A DNA stretch of 64,000 nt from Microglena sp. YARC (GCA_022414725.1 CM039462.1:61319311-61383310); one strand, 5' to 3'; counted from the stretch's first letter, positions 1 through 11,592 are shown. Numbers and translations are program-made. The notes: generated by a model not told the origin, from the sequence alone.

Positions 1-165
1 AATTGTGGGCTTGCGTGAGTGTGTGCGGATTGTGGGGTTGTGTGTGTTATGAATTGTGGGCTGGTGGGTGGGTGGGTGGATTGTGGGGTTGTGTGTGATG
101 TGAATTGTGGTGTGTGTGTGTGTGTGTGGATTGTGTGTTGTGTGTGTTTTGTGAATTGTGAACTT
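1..165. repeat. GT-rich simple repeat
   Basis: Irregular (GT)n, GTGGG and GTGTGGATT units. Open frames across it are compositional only. It lies downstream of the minus-strand P4H exons, so it is probably intronic. Confidence 0.8.
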
Positions 166-473
166 GTGGGTGTGAGGGGGGAAGCTGGGACCACACGGCC
201 AAAAGACTGCCCCCCTTCACCCCCCCCCCCCCCCCCACACCACACACAAACACACCACCCATCCACACTCTACCTGCGTGCCCTCTTGGTGCGAGGGGGG
301 CAACTGGGACCACACAGATTTTTCAGGGCGGCCATTAGACTGCCCCCCCCCCCCACCACCCACAAGAACACCCTCACACAGCCATTATAATGCTCTACCT
401 GCGTGTCCTCTTGGTATGAGGGGGGAAGCTGAGACCATACAGCGAGGCGATTTTCCATCTCGGCCATAACAGG

Positions 474-520
<47 letters not shown>

Positions 521-605
521 ACACCCTGCCTGCGTGTCCTCTTGGTGTGAGGGGGAAGCTGAGACCATACAACGAGGCGATTTCCATGTCGGCCATAACA
601 GGGTC
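166..605 (-). repeat. Tandem partial copies of a P4H exon 3' part
   Basis: Four copies (about 531-605, 404-475, 284-345, 166-215) repeat the 3' part of the real exon 640-807 on the minus strand: DPVMA...LAVWSQLPP...EDTQ followed by its donor region. Copies degrade toward the left edge. They are separated by long pure C runs (474-507, 606-617) and CA repeats. They lie downstream of the genuine donor and look like tandem duplications of an exon-intron boundary. Confidence 0.75.
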
Positions 606-639
606 CCCCCCCCCCCACACACACACACACAAACCCTAC

Positions 640-2250
640 CTGCGTGTCCTCTTGGTGTGAGGGGGGAAGCTGGGACCACACAGCGAGGCGATTTTCCATG
701 GCGGCCATTACAGGGTCCTGGTTTCGCATGAGGAAAGTTCCTGCACTGGTTCGGATGTTGTCCACCACTCCTGAGTTGTTGCCGCCAACCACGGTGGAGC
801 GCTTCATCTGTGGGGTTGAGCAATACATATATAGATAAATAAATGACCTGACGAGAGGCCAGCGGATGATGTGTGCAGCCTCCTTCTTTGACAAGAAGTT
901 GTCTAACAAGAAAAGTCCTTTGCAGCGTCGCAAGCGACGCGGAAAATTGGCGCAGTGTGTTGGCAACGGAACGAAAGGTGGCAACAATTGAGCTGACCGA
1001 AGCGAGTTAGTTACACGACCGTTGGATGACGTGTCAGGCTTCAAGCCATGTTTCGGTCGGACAAACGGACAAATGGGTAAACATGGGGGCTCCCGCCGCC
1101 TTGAAGAGGGGGCTACGTCAAAAACCCAGCGCTATGCATTTACATTTAAATTCAAATAAAATGGCATTACCTGACGAGAGGCCAGGCGGATGGTGTGTGC
1201 AGTCTCTTCTTTGACGAGCTGTATAAGAAGGAGACCAAGCATTCTATATTGACACCTACCTTAATATATATTGTATCACCGGACAGGAGACGGATGGTGT
1301 GCGCAGCCTCTTCTTTGACGAGCTGTATAAGAAGGGGACCAAGCATTCTAAATTGACACCTACCTTCATATATATTGGATCACCTGACGAGAGGAAAGGT
1401 AGATGATGTGTGCGACCTCCTTTTTTGCAACAAGTTGTCGTATAGCAAATACCCCATTATTAAAGCAATTATACCTGCATAAAATTAAAATGACATATCT
1501 GGAATATATTGATCTAACCCCCCACCCCCACGCATGTGAATATTATATATATATATATATATATACATATATATGTACATATATATTTTTTAAAAATTGT
1601 ATCACCTGTCGAGAGGCCAGGCGGATGATGTGTGCAGCCTCCTTATGTGACAAGAAGTTGTGATATACAAAAGCTCGTGGCGACCATGAGATTGTTTGGA
1701 TCCTGCAGCATGGGAGGAGATAGGGCTTTTAGTTTGGAAGCTTGTGCGTGTGTTCGTGTTTGTGTGTGTGTGTGTGTGCGCGTGTGAATGTACGTGCACA
1801 AGTGCGTGTGTGTGTGTGTGGGGGGGGGGTGGGTGGGTGGGTGGGTGTGCGTGCGCGTGTAAATGTGGGGTTGTGTGGATGTGTGAGTTGTGAGGTTGTG
1901 TGTGTGTGTTTCTGTGTGTGTGCGTGCGCGTGTAAATGTACGTGCACAAGTGTGTGTGTGTGTGTGTGGGTGGGTGACTGTGCATGCAGTTGTGTGTGTT
2001 TGTGTGAGTGTGTGTGTGCGCGTGTATACAAAAGCATGTTGCGACCATGGCATTGGTTGGATCCTGGACAGATGTTGTACAAAGCATAAACACATGGCAA
2101 GAAACAGACAGGACAAGATGAGGTAGGTTGGATCCTGCAGCAAGTGAGGAGATAGGGGCATTGTGTGTGTGGTTAATGTGCGTGCACATGTGTGTTGGTG
2201 TGAGTGTGTGTGCGCCTGTGTGTGCGTGTGTGTGTATGTGTATGTGTGTG

Positions 2251-2301
<51 letters not shown>

Positions 2302-3383
2302 GTGTGGGGGGGGGGCAGGTGTGTGTTTGGATGGTGAATGTGCGTGCACGTGTGCGTGTGAGCGTGTGTGTGCGCGTGTGAATGTACGTGCACGCGTGTG
2401 TATGTGGGTGAATGTGCGTGCACGTGTGTGTCTTTTGTGTGCATGTGTATGCGTGTGTGAATATGTGTGTGCGTGCGGTGAATGAGTGTGTGTGAACATA
2501 ACTACACTCCCCTAATTCCACCTCCCTGCCCCCCCCCCCCCCCCCCCCCCCTCGGTGGAGGGAAGCTACTACCCTCAAAGCTACTACCCACAAGCCAGAT
2601 CTCCTCAGATTTAGGGTTTATGGGTTTATGGGTTTAGGGGCTTAAGGTTTAGGGTTTAGGGTATAGGAGATCTGGCTTGTGGGTAGTAGATTCTCCCTGC
2701 CCCCCCCCCCCCCTTCTCCCCTTCCCCACCCACATGTTTGAAACAACACTTACCATGGCTTGCCTGCGCCGGTCATGGAGAGTGTGTGTTTTTGATTTCG
2801 TGTGTGTGACCATAAATATACTCCCCCCCCTCGTCCCTCCGTTCAGCCCTCTGTCTGAAACAGCAGTCACCATAGCTTGCCTTCGACAGCCGTGTGAGTG
2901 TGAGAGTGTGTGAGTGTGAGTGTGAGTGTGAGAGTGTGTGAGTGTGAGTGTGAGTGTGTGTGAGTGTGTGTGAGTGTGTGAGTGTGAGAGTGTGAGTGTG
3001 AGAGTGTGTGAGTGTGAACGCGTACGTGTGTGAATTAATACACTCCCTGATCTGCCCCCCCCCCCCCCCCCCCTCCCATTCCCTGCCCATCCGTTCGAAA
3101 CAACACTCACCATGGCCGCCTGTGAGTGTGAATGCGTGTGAGTGAGTGTGGGTATTACTACACTTCCCTAATCCCCCCCACACAACCCACACCCACACTC
3201 ACCATGGCTTGCCTTCGCAGCCTATGAGTGTGTGTGTGTGAATGCGTGTGTGTGTGAGTGTGAGCATTACTACACTCCCCTCCTCCCCCCCCCCCCACAC
3301 ACATACACACACACTAACACCCACACTCACCATGGCTTGCCGTCGCCACCCGTGGGAGCTCCTTGATACGAAATGTTCAAATC
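640..3383 (-). CDS. Prolyl 4-hydroxylase paralogue, partial (3 exons; continues past left edge)
   Basis: This is the N-terminal half of a 2-oxoglutarate/Fe(II) prolyl 4-hydroxylase. Exons on the minus strand are 3383-3331 ([18 protein letters not shown]), 1702-1606 ([15 protein letters not shown]...EAAHIIR) and 807-640 (MKRSTVVGG...IRTSAGTFL...[12 protein letters not shown]). Splice phases agree: TG|G across the first junction, phase 0 across the second. The [14 protein letters not shown] and RTSxGTF blocks are family hallmarks. The catalytic HxD...H...K part is not seen and would lie left of position 1. Its exon 5 runs uninterrupted from MKRST through EDTQ, while the plus-strand paralogue is split after GTFIR. 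The signal-peptide exon at 10314-10383 probably belongs here; at least one connecting exon was not found. It may be functional or a decaying copy. Confidence 0.65.
848..1440 (-). repeat. Tandem copies of P4H exon 4 3' half
   Basis: Four partial copies (about 853-905, 1173-1230, 1260-1330, 1384-1440) of the segment [17 protein letters not shown] plus donor from the genuine exon 1606-1702. Spacer DNA such as the block ending in TTGTATCAC is copied with them. They sit in the intron directly downstream of that exon. Confidence 0.75.
905..1095. repeat. Dispersed repeat family A (palindromic head), copy 1
   Basis: Begins with the perfect palindrome GCGTCGCAAGCGACGC context and runs through AAATTGGC, GGCAACGGAA, TTAGTTAC, GACGTGTCAGGCTTC to GGGGGCTCCCGCC. 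Related copies are at 4150-4330 and 29115-29340. No coding capacity was recognised, so it is probably a non-autonomous mobile element. Confidence 0.6.
1535..1595. repeat. AT microsatellite
   Basis: (TA)n with (TATATG/TACATA) interruptions just downstream of the P4H exon 4 donor on the minus strand. Confidence 0.8.
1735..2500. repeat. GT-rich tracts with embedded copies of P4H exon 4 5' end
   Basis: Long (GT)n/(GTGC)n tracts at 1735-2035 and 2155-2500. Between them, at 2035-2150, lie degenerate copies of the exon-4 acceptor segment (CTGCAG|GATCC... and GATCCAAC...CATGGTCGC) read on the minus strand. The genuine acceptor is at 1702. Confidence 0.7.
2580..2695. repeat. Foldback element with telomere-like core, copy 1
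   Basis: Left arm at about 2582-2606 (ACCCACAAGCCAGATCTCCT) is the exact reverse complement of the right arm at about 2667-2690. The enclosed loop is TTTAGGG/TTTATGG/TTTAGGGG-like repeats. A related element is at 3895-4030. Confidence 0.7.
2740..3230 (-). repeat. Tandem copies of P4H exon 3 3' end
   Basis: Copies of the end of exon 3331-3383 (minus-strand GGCAAGCCATG|GTGAGTG) recur near 2755, 2870, 3108 and 3200. They are embedded in (GTGA)n-like DNA and C runs, within the intron between exons 3383-3331 and 1702-1606. Confidence 0.65.
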
Positions 3384-3469
3384 CTGCAAGCAACGTTAGA
3401 TACAACACCGTCTGCCTTAATAGTGTTTTTCAACACGAGTAGTCAAAATGACTTATTTTTGCAGACGGA

Positions 3470-3735
3470 AGGGTTTCTTCCGTGTTTAGGGTCCCTGTGA
3501 GAACAGCTGTACAATCTGTCACACATACGTGAGCCTGGGATTGTGTCCATGCTGTGTTTGCAAAGGCAAGGGTGCCTTGTGTGTGTAGGGTCGCGGTGAG
3601 AACAGCTGAACAATATACAACACATAAGTGTGTCTGGGCTTGCGTCCATGCTGTGTTTGCGAAGGGAAGGGTGCCTTCCGTGTTTAGGGTCCTGGTGAGA
3701 ACAGCTGAACAATATTCAACACATAGCGGCTTGGG
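3470..3735. repeat. ~105-bp tandem repeat, about 2.5 copies
   Basis: The unit contains TTTAGGGTC..GTGAGAACAGCTG, CATGCTGTGTTTGC and GGGTGCCTT. No coding signal was recognised. Confidence 0.75.
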
Positions 3736-3894
3736 TCTGAGTGCTGCGATCTCAACTGGCTTGTTTAAAGCGATATTGTTTTAGGCAATGCTTTCTTAAT
3801 GCTTTTTCTTTTTGTCCCTCCCTGAATTGGTTGGGCAAGACCCTTTAGCTTATTTGGCCTACCTTTGGGCTTGAAAGCATTGCCCCAAAACGGT

Positions 3895-4030
3895 GGGGGG
3901 AAGCTAGTACCCACAAAGCCAGTACTCACAAGCCAGATCTCCTCGGGTTTAGGGTTTAGATTATAGGGTTTAGGGTATAGGATATCTGGCTTGTGGGTAC
4001 TGGCTTTGTGGGTACTAGCATCCCCCCTCC
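3895..4030. repeat. Foldback element with telomere-like core, copy 2
   Basis: Arms of about 40 nt (left 3903-3943, right 3990-4022) share CTAGTACCCACAAAGCCAG and CACAAGCCAGAT with a few mismatches. The core is GGGTTTAGGGTTTAG...TATAGGG. C/G-rich ends extend the pairing. Confidence 0.7.
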
Positions 4031-4149
4031 CCCCCAAACGGGGTCAAAAGTTGCGATAACTAGTAGTATAGCCAGAACAATCTCTGACCCTTGTCCTTGT
4101 TGTTTTTCCATACAGAAGGATATCGTATATATTGAAGGTCCTGCCAGGT

Positions 4150-4318
4150 CCTGCTGAAAGGTCCTAGGCAGCGTCACAAGCGACGCGGGAAATTGGCCGA
4201 GAGTGATGGCAACGGAATCGAGCAGACAGAAGCCATTTAGTTACGAGACTGTTGGCTGACGTGTCAGGCTTCGTCTCGGTCGCACGTGGGTTGCACAGAC
4301 ATACAAAAGAACAATGGG

Positions 4319-4350
<32 letters not shown>
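4150..4350. repeat. Dispersed repeat family A, copy 2, ending in poly-G
   Basis: Shares GCGTC.CAAGCGACGC, AAATTGGC, GGCAACGGAAT, TTAGTTAC and GACGTGTCAGGCTTC with the copy at 905-1095. It ends at a run of about 30 G (4321-4350). Confidence 0.6.
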
Positions 4351-4359
4351 TCCGCCAAA

Positions 4360-4720
4360 AGACAGCTGTAAAATATGTCACACATACTTGTGTCCAGGCT
4401 TGTGTCAATGTTCTTTTTGCCAAGGGAATGGTATCTGATCTGTTTACAGTCCACAAAAGATAGCTGTACAATATATTTCACATACTTGTGTCCAGGCTTG
4501 TGGCAATGTTCTTTTTTGTCAAGGAAAAGGTATCTGATCTGCTTACAGTCTACCAGAGACCTGGGCTGGCGAACTGGGGATAATCATACATGGACTTATC
4601 TGTCTACAGTCCACCAGAGACCTGGACTGGCAAACTGGGGATAATCATACATGGACTTATCTGTCTACAGTCCACCAGAGACCTGGACTGGCGAACTGGG
4701 AATAATCAGACATGTCGACT
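4360..4720. repeat. Two adjacent short tandem arrays
   Basis: At 4360-4550 a ~110-bp unit (GACAGCTGTA...CACATACTTGTGTCCAGGC) appears about twice. At 4545-4720 a ~65-bp unit (CTACAGTCCACCAGAGACC..GGGGATAATCATACATGG) appears about three times. No gene was seen. Confidence 0.7.
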
Positions 4721-4989
4721 TGGAATTTAGGATTTCAGGGTTTGGTTGTAGTGTTTGATTATGTACCTTCGTGTCTGCAGGGTGCTATGTCATGTGTGTG
4801 TGAGGTGTGTGGGGAGGGGTGGAAGGGTGTGTGGGTGTGTGAGTATTGGGGGGGGGGGGGGGCGGGGGGATGTGTTATCTGTTGACTGTCCACTTCAGAC
4901 AGCTGTATAATGTTTGTCCTGGTCCGGTATTACGGGGTTAACCATGTACCTACCCCCTGATGACCCTTCGACTCAGCCCATTTTGCACA

Positions 4990-5205
4990 AAAAAAGGTAA
5001 TAATAATGCCTGGTGGGGCGTGGTGTTAAGGGAGCCCGTCGTACGAGGGTGGGGAGCGGTCTCGTACCTCATCTGGACAAGCTACCATCGCGGTTGACGA
5101 CGACCTGCAACGCCAAGAGCGACCCAAAGGGGAGTCGAACCCCCGACTCTTCATCCTCAAGCGATCTGGTCTATCACTAAACCATTGTATATCACTGAAA
5201 GGGGC
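4990..5205 (-). mobile_element. tRNA-derived SINE, copy A
   Basis: Read on the minus strand, an A-box-like TGGTTTAGTGA is followed about 40 nt later by a perfect B box GGTTCGACTCC. A ~120-bp unrelated tail follows (GACGACGGGCTCCCTTAAC-like, CCACGCCCCACCAGGC) ending in TTATTATTACCT plus a T run. The acceptor arms do not pair, so it is not a functional tRNA. The same body is found at 13518-13730 on the plus strand. Confidence 0.7.
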
Positions 5206-6905
5206 TTCCAATTCTGCGCACTCCTACATTTGAATCCAAATACAGATTCAAATCAAAATCTCCACCTTGTGCATACCCTCTGATGACCCTTCGACTCAGC
5301 CCATTTGCACACTCATATTTTTGAATTCAAACCTAGATTCAAATCAAAATCCAAACCATGGACCTCCCCCATGTCGACTCTGTGAGTCAGCCCATTCTGC
5401 TCTCCAAATGTTGAAACAGAATCCAGATTCAAATCGAAATTCAAACCATCACGTAACCTATCCCCAGTTGACCCTGCGAGTCAGCCCATTCTGCTCAGCC
5501 CTATTGTCAAATTAAAATCCAGATTCAAAATCGAATCCTAACCATTTACCTACCCCCTGTCAACCCAGGGAGTCAGGCTCATCCTGTTCACTCCTACTTT
5601 TGAATCCAAATCCAAATTCAAATCGAAATCCCCACCATGTACCTACCCCCTGTTGACCCTACGACTCAGCCCATTCTGCTCTCATATTTTTGAATTCAAA
5701 CCTAGATTCAAATTGAAATCCAAACCATGGACCTCCCCCATGTCGACCCTGCGAGTCAGTCCATTTGGCTCACTCCAAATGTTGATACAGAATCCAGATT
5801 CAAATCGAAATTCAAACCATCACGTGACCTATCCCCAGTTGACCCTGCGAGTCAGCCAATTCTGCTCTGCCCTATTGTCAAAGATTCAAATTCAAATCCA
5901 AACCATGTACCTACCCCCTGTCGACCCTGTGAGTCAGCACATTCTGCTCACTCATATTTTTGAATTCAAACCTAGATTCAAACTTAGATTCAAATCGAGA
6001 TCCCCACCATGGACCTCCCCCCTGTCGACCCTGCGAGTCAGCCCAATCTGCTCACTCCTATTGTAAAATTAAAATCCAGATTCAAATCGAAATCCAAACC
6101 ATTTACCTACCCCCTGTCGACCGTGCGACTCAGCCCATTCTGCTCACTCCGATTGTTGAATCAGAATCCAGATTCAAATCGAAATTCAAACATCACGCAA
6201 CATATCCCCAGTTGACCCTGCGAGTCAGCCCATTCTGCTCACTCCTATTGTAAAGTTAAAATCCAGATTCAAATCGAAATCCAAACCATGCACCTACCCC
6301 CTGTTGACCGTGCGACTCAGCCCATTCTGCTCACTCCAATTGTTGAATCAGAATCCAGATTCAAATCGAAATTCAAACATCACGCAACATATCCCCAGTT
6401 GACCCTGCGAGTCAGCCCATTCTGCTAACTCCTATTGTCAAATTAAAATCCAGATTCAAATTGGAATCCAACCCATGTAACATATCCTCAGATGACCCTG
6501 CGAGTCAGCCCATTCTGTGCAGTCCTATTGCCAAATTCAAATCCAGATTCAAATAGAAATCCAAACCATTTACTAACGCCCCGTTGACCCTGTGAGTCAG
6601 CCTATTCTGCTCACTCTAATTGTCAAAACAGAATCCAGATTCAAATCGAAATTCAAACCATCACGTAACCTGCCCCCAGTTGACCCTGCGAGTCAGCCCA
6701 TTCTGCGCAGTCCTATTTTCAAATTCAAATCCAGATTCATATTTGAATCCAAACCATTTACCAACCCCCTGTTGACCCTGTGAATCGGCCCATTCTGCTC
6801 ACTCCAATTGTCAAATTCAAATCCAGATTCAAATCGAAATCCAAATCATGTACATGTACCTACCCCCCGATGACCTTGCGAGTCAGGCACATCCTGTTCA
6901 GTCCT
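5206..6905. repeat. ~91-bp satellite, roughly 18 units
   Basis: Repeating modules are ATCCAGATTCAAATCGAAAT, CCAAACCATGTACCTACCCC, GTTGACCCTGCGAGTCAGCC and CATTCTGCTCACTCC. Open frames (up to 137 aa) change frame between units and are not genes. A lone related unit lies at 4930-4990, left of the SINE, suggesting the SINE inserted into the array. Confidence 0.85.
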
Positions 6906-6944
6906 AGGCTTGAAGGTCTCTCCTTTCCAACCAATAAGGTCTTC

Positions 6945-7255
6945 CTCCGTCTTCTCAGTCAGACCTGCACAATGTGCAGTACAGAAGTACAACTTCAAGG
7001 TTTTAATATTTAGTGCAGAAACTAGGGCTTACGCTTGGTACCGCCTGCTCTTTCAGACCTGCACAATGTGCAATACAGAAGTACAGCTGGAAGTTTTTGA
7101 AATTTCTTGCAGAAACTTGGGCTTCCGCTTCGTACCGCCTGCTTTTTCAGGCCTGCACATTGTGCAATACAGAAGTACAACTGGGGATTTTTGATCTTTC
7201 TTGCAGAAACTAGGGCTTACGCTTGGTACCGCCTGCTCCTTCAGACTTGAACAAT
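6945..7255. repeat. ~88-bp tandem repeat, 3-4 units
   Basis: The unit contains TTCAGACCTGCACAATGTGC, ACAGAAGTAC and GCAGAAACTAGGGCTTACGC. No coding signal. Confidence 0.8.
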
Positions 7256-7259
7256 GCGC

Positions 7260-8410
7260 GACACAAAAGTAACACTTGAGGTTCCTGGGACTTTTTGGAG
7301 AAACAAGGACTTACTCTTGGTTATAAAGTCAAATCTACACACAAAGGTCAGCCCTTTTACCCACTTCCACCACCATCCACCGCCTGAACTCCCACCTCCT
7401 CTCATGGACAGAGTGAAGAAATGCGCTACACCAGATTTGTAAAACTGATTGCGCCATTTTTTTAGAAACAAGGATTTACTCCTGGTCTTTAGTAAAATCT
7501 ACGCACAAGGGTGCCAGCCCTCCTACCCACCAGCACCTCCACCATCCACCGCCTGAACTCCCACTTACTCCATTTGACAGAGTGAAGAAATGCGTGACAA
7601 CCAATATGCAAAGCTGATTGCGCCATTTTTTTTAGAAACAAGGATGTACTCCTGGTTATAAAGTCAAATCTACAGACAAGGATGTTCGCCTTCTTGCCCA
7701 CCACCACCACCCACAACCTGAACCCCGACTTACTCTCATGAACAGAGTGACAAAATGCGCTACACCCAATCTGTGAAGCTGTTTGCGCCATTGTTTTTAG
7801 AAAACAAGGACTTACTCTTGGTTATAAAGTCAAATCTACGCACAAGGGTTTTAGCCCTCATACCCACCACCACCACCACAAGCCCCATACCACCACCACC
7901 ACCCACCTCCTGAACCCCGACTTACTCTCATGAACAGAGTGACAAAATGCGCTACACCCAATCTGTGAAGCTGATTGCGCCATTGTTTTTAGAAAACAAG
8001 GACTTTCTCTCGGTTATAAAGTCAAATCTACGCACAAGGGTGCTAGCCCTCTTACCCACCACCACCACCAGCCTCCCACCACCACCACCATCCACCGCCT
8101 GAACTCCCACTAACACTCATAGACAGAGTGGAAAAATGCGCGACACCCATATGTAAAGCTGATTGCGCCATTTTTGGATAAACAAGGACTTACTCTTCGT
8201 GCTAAAGTCAAATCTACACACAAGGGTGTTAGCCCTCCTACCCACCACCACCACCAGCCCCCTACCACCACCATCCACCGCCTGAACTCCCACTTCCTCT
8301 CATGGACAGAGTGAAGAAATGCGCAACACCAGATATGTAAAGCTGATTGCGCCATTATTTGAGAAACAAGGACCTACTCTTGGTTATTAAGTCAAATATA
8401 TGCACAAGGG
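7260..8410. repeat. ~170-bp satellite, about 7 units
   Basis: Unit landmarks are AACAAGGACTTACTCTTGG, AAAGTCAAATCTAC, (CCA)n, CACCGCCTGAACTCCCACT, ACAGAGTGAAGAAATGCGC and AGCTGATTGCGCCATT. The remaining DNA to 8720 is unique, with a (GTT)n run at 8603-8622. Confidence 0.85.
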
Positions 8411-8869
8411 TGTTAACCTTCTTCTTATCCTATATTGTCATCTATTCGGACACCAAAAAATAACCCAGGTCTGCAGCGCGCAACCCCCATGTGCGACGCG
8501 TGTGGGTTCCCTCACAAAGAAGGGAATGCATTGGTAAAATGGTTGCGAAAATCTACCGGTTGTGGTTGCTTCTAAAGATTAAGTCGACCATTGATTTACC
8601 AGTTGTTGTTGTTGTTGTTGTTTTTACTAGGCCAAAACAAGGGTCTATTTGTCGTTGTTATTTTACAAGTGATGATAAAAGGGCACTTCACACAAGAGTA
8701 CCCTGAGCAAGAAGTACAGACTCAATCCGTTTGATCTTTTGATGTGCAGGGTGTTACACCAGCTAGGTCCCACACTCTGTGTGAGATTCGGAAATCTGCG
8801 AGTGCTTGAGTTTTTGTGTATATGTCTTTGTGTGTTGTGTGTGGAACTGTGGATCACCCAACCATCAGC

Positions 8870-9520
8870 CAAACCAGTGTTTCTCTTTTCAGCTATAAGC
8901 AGCAGCTTCTATGCAACTCCCCTTTCTGGCTACCTAGCCTAACCATACGCAACCTAACGCAGCTTGAACCATTCTCAGTTTTCTAGCACTGCTGAAATCA
9001 TTGGGTGTAGCCCACTGGGAGGTTGGGGGATCTACCTAGAAGCTGCTACTCAAAGCCGAAAAATTAAGCACTGAGCCGAACTTGCTTTGAAATCAAACCA
9101 TGAATTCACGAAGCTTGTGCGCGCACATGTCTTTGTTTCTTTATGGGGCTACGCATAGCAGCTTCCATCCAGCACCATTACCCAGCCACTGGTTCAATCC
9201 CAAAGCTTCCAGCTGCATGGGCATGCCAGTCATGCTGGCTTCCAGACACACAAGCTAGCTTCAAGGTTGCCCGGAGGATGGACAAGGGGAGCTGCATGGA
9301 AACTGCTACGTGTAGCCAAAAAAGGGAGCTGCATGGAAACTGCGAACGTGTAGCCAACAAAAGGGAGCTGCATGGAAACTGCTACGCGAAGACCCAAAAA
9401 GGGAGCTGCATGGAAACTGCTACGTGTAGCCCACAAATGGGAGCTGCATGGAAACTGCTATGTGTAGCCCCCAAAAAGGAGCTGCCTGGAAACTGCTACG
9501 TGTAGCCCCAAAAAGAAACA
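8870..9520. repeat. Dispersed repeat family B copy and ~38-bp minisatellite
   Basis: 8870-9070 is one copy of a family marked by AGCAGCTTCTA.GCAACTCCC, GCAATGCTGAAAT-like and CTAGAAGCTGCTAC; other copies are at 13070-13435, 34710-34935 and 57710-57990. 9280-9520 is a minisatellite of GGGAGCTGCATGGAAACTGC + TACGTGTAGCC units, six or more copies. Confidence 0.65.
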
Positions 9521-9529
9521 GTGGCGCAT

Positions 9530-9960
9530 GTCTTTGAGTGTTCATGTGCACGTGTGTGTGAAAGCGCACTTATGTGAGTGCATGCTTGTGCGTGTCTGTG
9601 TGTGTGCATGTTTGTGCATGTTTTTGTGTGTGTACATGTGCATGTGCGTGTGAAAGCACACTTATGTGCGTGTATGTTTGTGTGTGTGTGTGTGAATTGG
9701 CACATGCGTGTGGATTTATGAGTGTGTGTGTCTCTGTGCACTTGTGTGTGTGTTTGTCTCTGTGTGTTTATGTGTGTGTGCATGGGCACTTGCATGTGTG
9801 GATGCATGCATGTATGTGTGTGCATGTGCACTTGTGCTTGTGTGGATGTTTGTGTGTGGATGAATGTGTGCATGTGCAGTCATGTGTGTGGATGTGTGTT
9901 TGTGTGTGCGTGCGCATGCACCCTTGTGTGTGTATGAATTTATGTGTGTGTGCCTGAGTG
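9530..9960. repeat. GT/CATGTG-rich simple repeat
   Basis: Irregular GTGTGTGCATG tract. The open frames on both strands (C/V or H/T rich) are compositional. Confidence 0.8.
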
Positions 9961-10313
9961 CATACCCTATAAGGTGCCGCAGTAAGCATGTGACCTATAT
10001 CTACTCCCGCTGCAGACGGCGAGCGGCCTGGAGGCTTATAGACCATGTAATTAAAACAAACATGGTGGCCCACTGAAATCCAAATGCGCACATGCAGCTT
10101 GATGGAGTCAAAGGGGGCTTGTGAGCATGAGCACACAGAAAATAAGTTGCATCAGATAACATTGTCATAGGCAGGCCATTGTTGACCCAAGAAAGGCCAG
10201 CTTCACACATCCTGTGGACTCTCCCAACTATTATTTAGTAGAGAAACGAGCATAATTAAGCGAGAAACTGGGCAGTTAAGCAATGTTACGTGTCCTATGT
10301 GTCTGCACTGTAC

Positions 10314-10383
10314 CTGATGCCGAGGGCGCCAGCAGCAGCAGTAGCGACAACAGCACTCCACTGATTATTTGATCTCGCAACAT
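10314..10383 (-). CDS. Probable signal-peptide first exon of the minus-strand P4H gene
   Basis: ATG at 10383 opens MLRDQIISGVLLSLLLLL followed by APSASG: a charged start, a leucine-rich hydrophobic core and a small-residue cleavage region, which is a textbook ER signal peptide. It ends at a donor GCATCAG|GTACAG in phase 1, the same phase as exon 1 of the plus-strand P4H gene at 11638. The nearest downstream minus-strand coding exons are the P4H exons at 3383-640, so assignment to that gene is inference. At least one linking exon between 10314 and 3383 remains unlocated. It could instead begin an unrelated secreted protein. Confidence 0.45.
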
Positions 10384-11592
10384 TTCGGTCGCAGCGCAGC
10401 GCGTCTGTAGAAGCCTCGGAAAGTGTGTAAGTGTGGACTTTGCGACTCCAGACACTTCAGGGATGTGGACTTGGTAGGCACAGAATTGAGCGAGAAAAGA
10501 TAAGCGCTTGTTGATATGCAGACGTACCAAGTTCCAGCCACCCCTTGCTACAAATGCGGACTGGGGCGATACACAGTTGATGTATGTGGCTGTCAAAAAT
10601 ATGGGCTCTCAATTGGGTATCAATTGTGTAAGCGTGTGTGGGTTAGCTAGCAGCTGAAGGGCTCAAAGTAACCACTCCGAAATGAAATTGTGTAATATGC
10701 ACGAATATCCGGAACGGACGCGCACGAAGCGACGATAGTGTGATTTGGAATAACCGATTACCCGTTGTAGAGTCTCCCAAGTCAGACTCAGGCACCGAGA
10801 CTCTGGGGTGTCGTCACAAGCCTGGTCACAAGCCAATTGAATCGTACCCCACAAGCCTGGTCACAAGCAACGGAGCGCGGGGAAAGGCAATGAGCCAAGA
10901 ATAGCCCACAGAATCGTGCAATAACATCCGCTAGGTCTTTTAACGAATGATCTGAACAAAGCGAGGAGCAAGACACCGAGTATCGTCGCCCATCTCTGAC
11001 GCCCACCAACTCTCAGAGTCCCTGACTAGAGTCTGGGACCTGTCGAGGTCAATTCGGACAATTGACTCTGATTATAGGGGGCCTCCGGTATGCCCCATGC
11101 ACAGTATGCAAGCTTCTTGCTTTCGCCTCGTGTTTGACTCCACCCTCACACATATTACCTTGCGCACACAGCACAACTGTTCCACCTCGCCCCACTCTAA
11201 GATCTTCGAAACCTCGCTCGTTGAAGCTCGCCAGATCACTTTCTGCAAATTTCTCCCCAATTTTGGCTCGGCCTCGACACAGCTTCGTGAAGGCTGCTTG
11301 CGACTCTGAGCTACTTGCTCATCCACTTCTCGCTTATTCAACCTCCGAGGCTTTTTTTACCCAAGGGAGCAGCCCTGGCAAACCCTCAGCTCACTGGGCT
11401 CTGCAAGGTTTGACTGGCTGTGTAGCTATCCATCAATACAGAAACCAGCGTAGCTAACTTGCCTAGGGATCTGAATCACTAGACAAAAACCTTGCGATAC
11501 CGGAGGTTTAAATAGTGTGACGTTTGATTGCTGTAACAGCCAGACAGCCAGGCAGGAGTAATGTACTTCAGCTGATGTTGATTGCGGACAAC
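10384..11592. promoter_or_regulatory. Divergent intergenic region between the two P4H genes
   Basis: About 1.2 kb separates the two signal-peptide start codons and is mostly unique sequence. TTTAAATA at about 11507-11514 lies some 80 nt before the plus-strand ATG and could be a TATA-like element. CAAGCCTGGTCACAAGC is directly repeated near 10815-10870. No tested regulatory motif can be named. Confidence 0.35.

Noticed and set aside
1602..2593. Overlapping minus-strand open frames of 280-316 codons rich in His/Thr
   Set aside because: They are read-through of (GT)n/(CA)n microsatellites; the same DNA is open in several frames and only short P4H exon copies within are meaningful.
5100..5185. 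Possible functional tRNA gene (minus)
   Set aside because: Box A and B are present but the acceptor and anticodon stems do not pair, and the element has a shared SINE tail.
5206..8410. Multiple short open frames suggesting a small-protein gene family
   Set aside because: The frames track satellite units (~91 bp and ~170 bp, not multiples of three throughout), shift frame and lack starts or domains.
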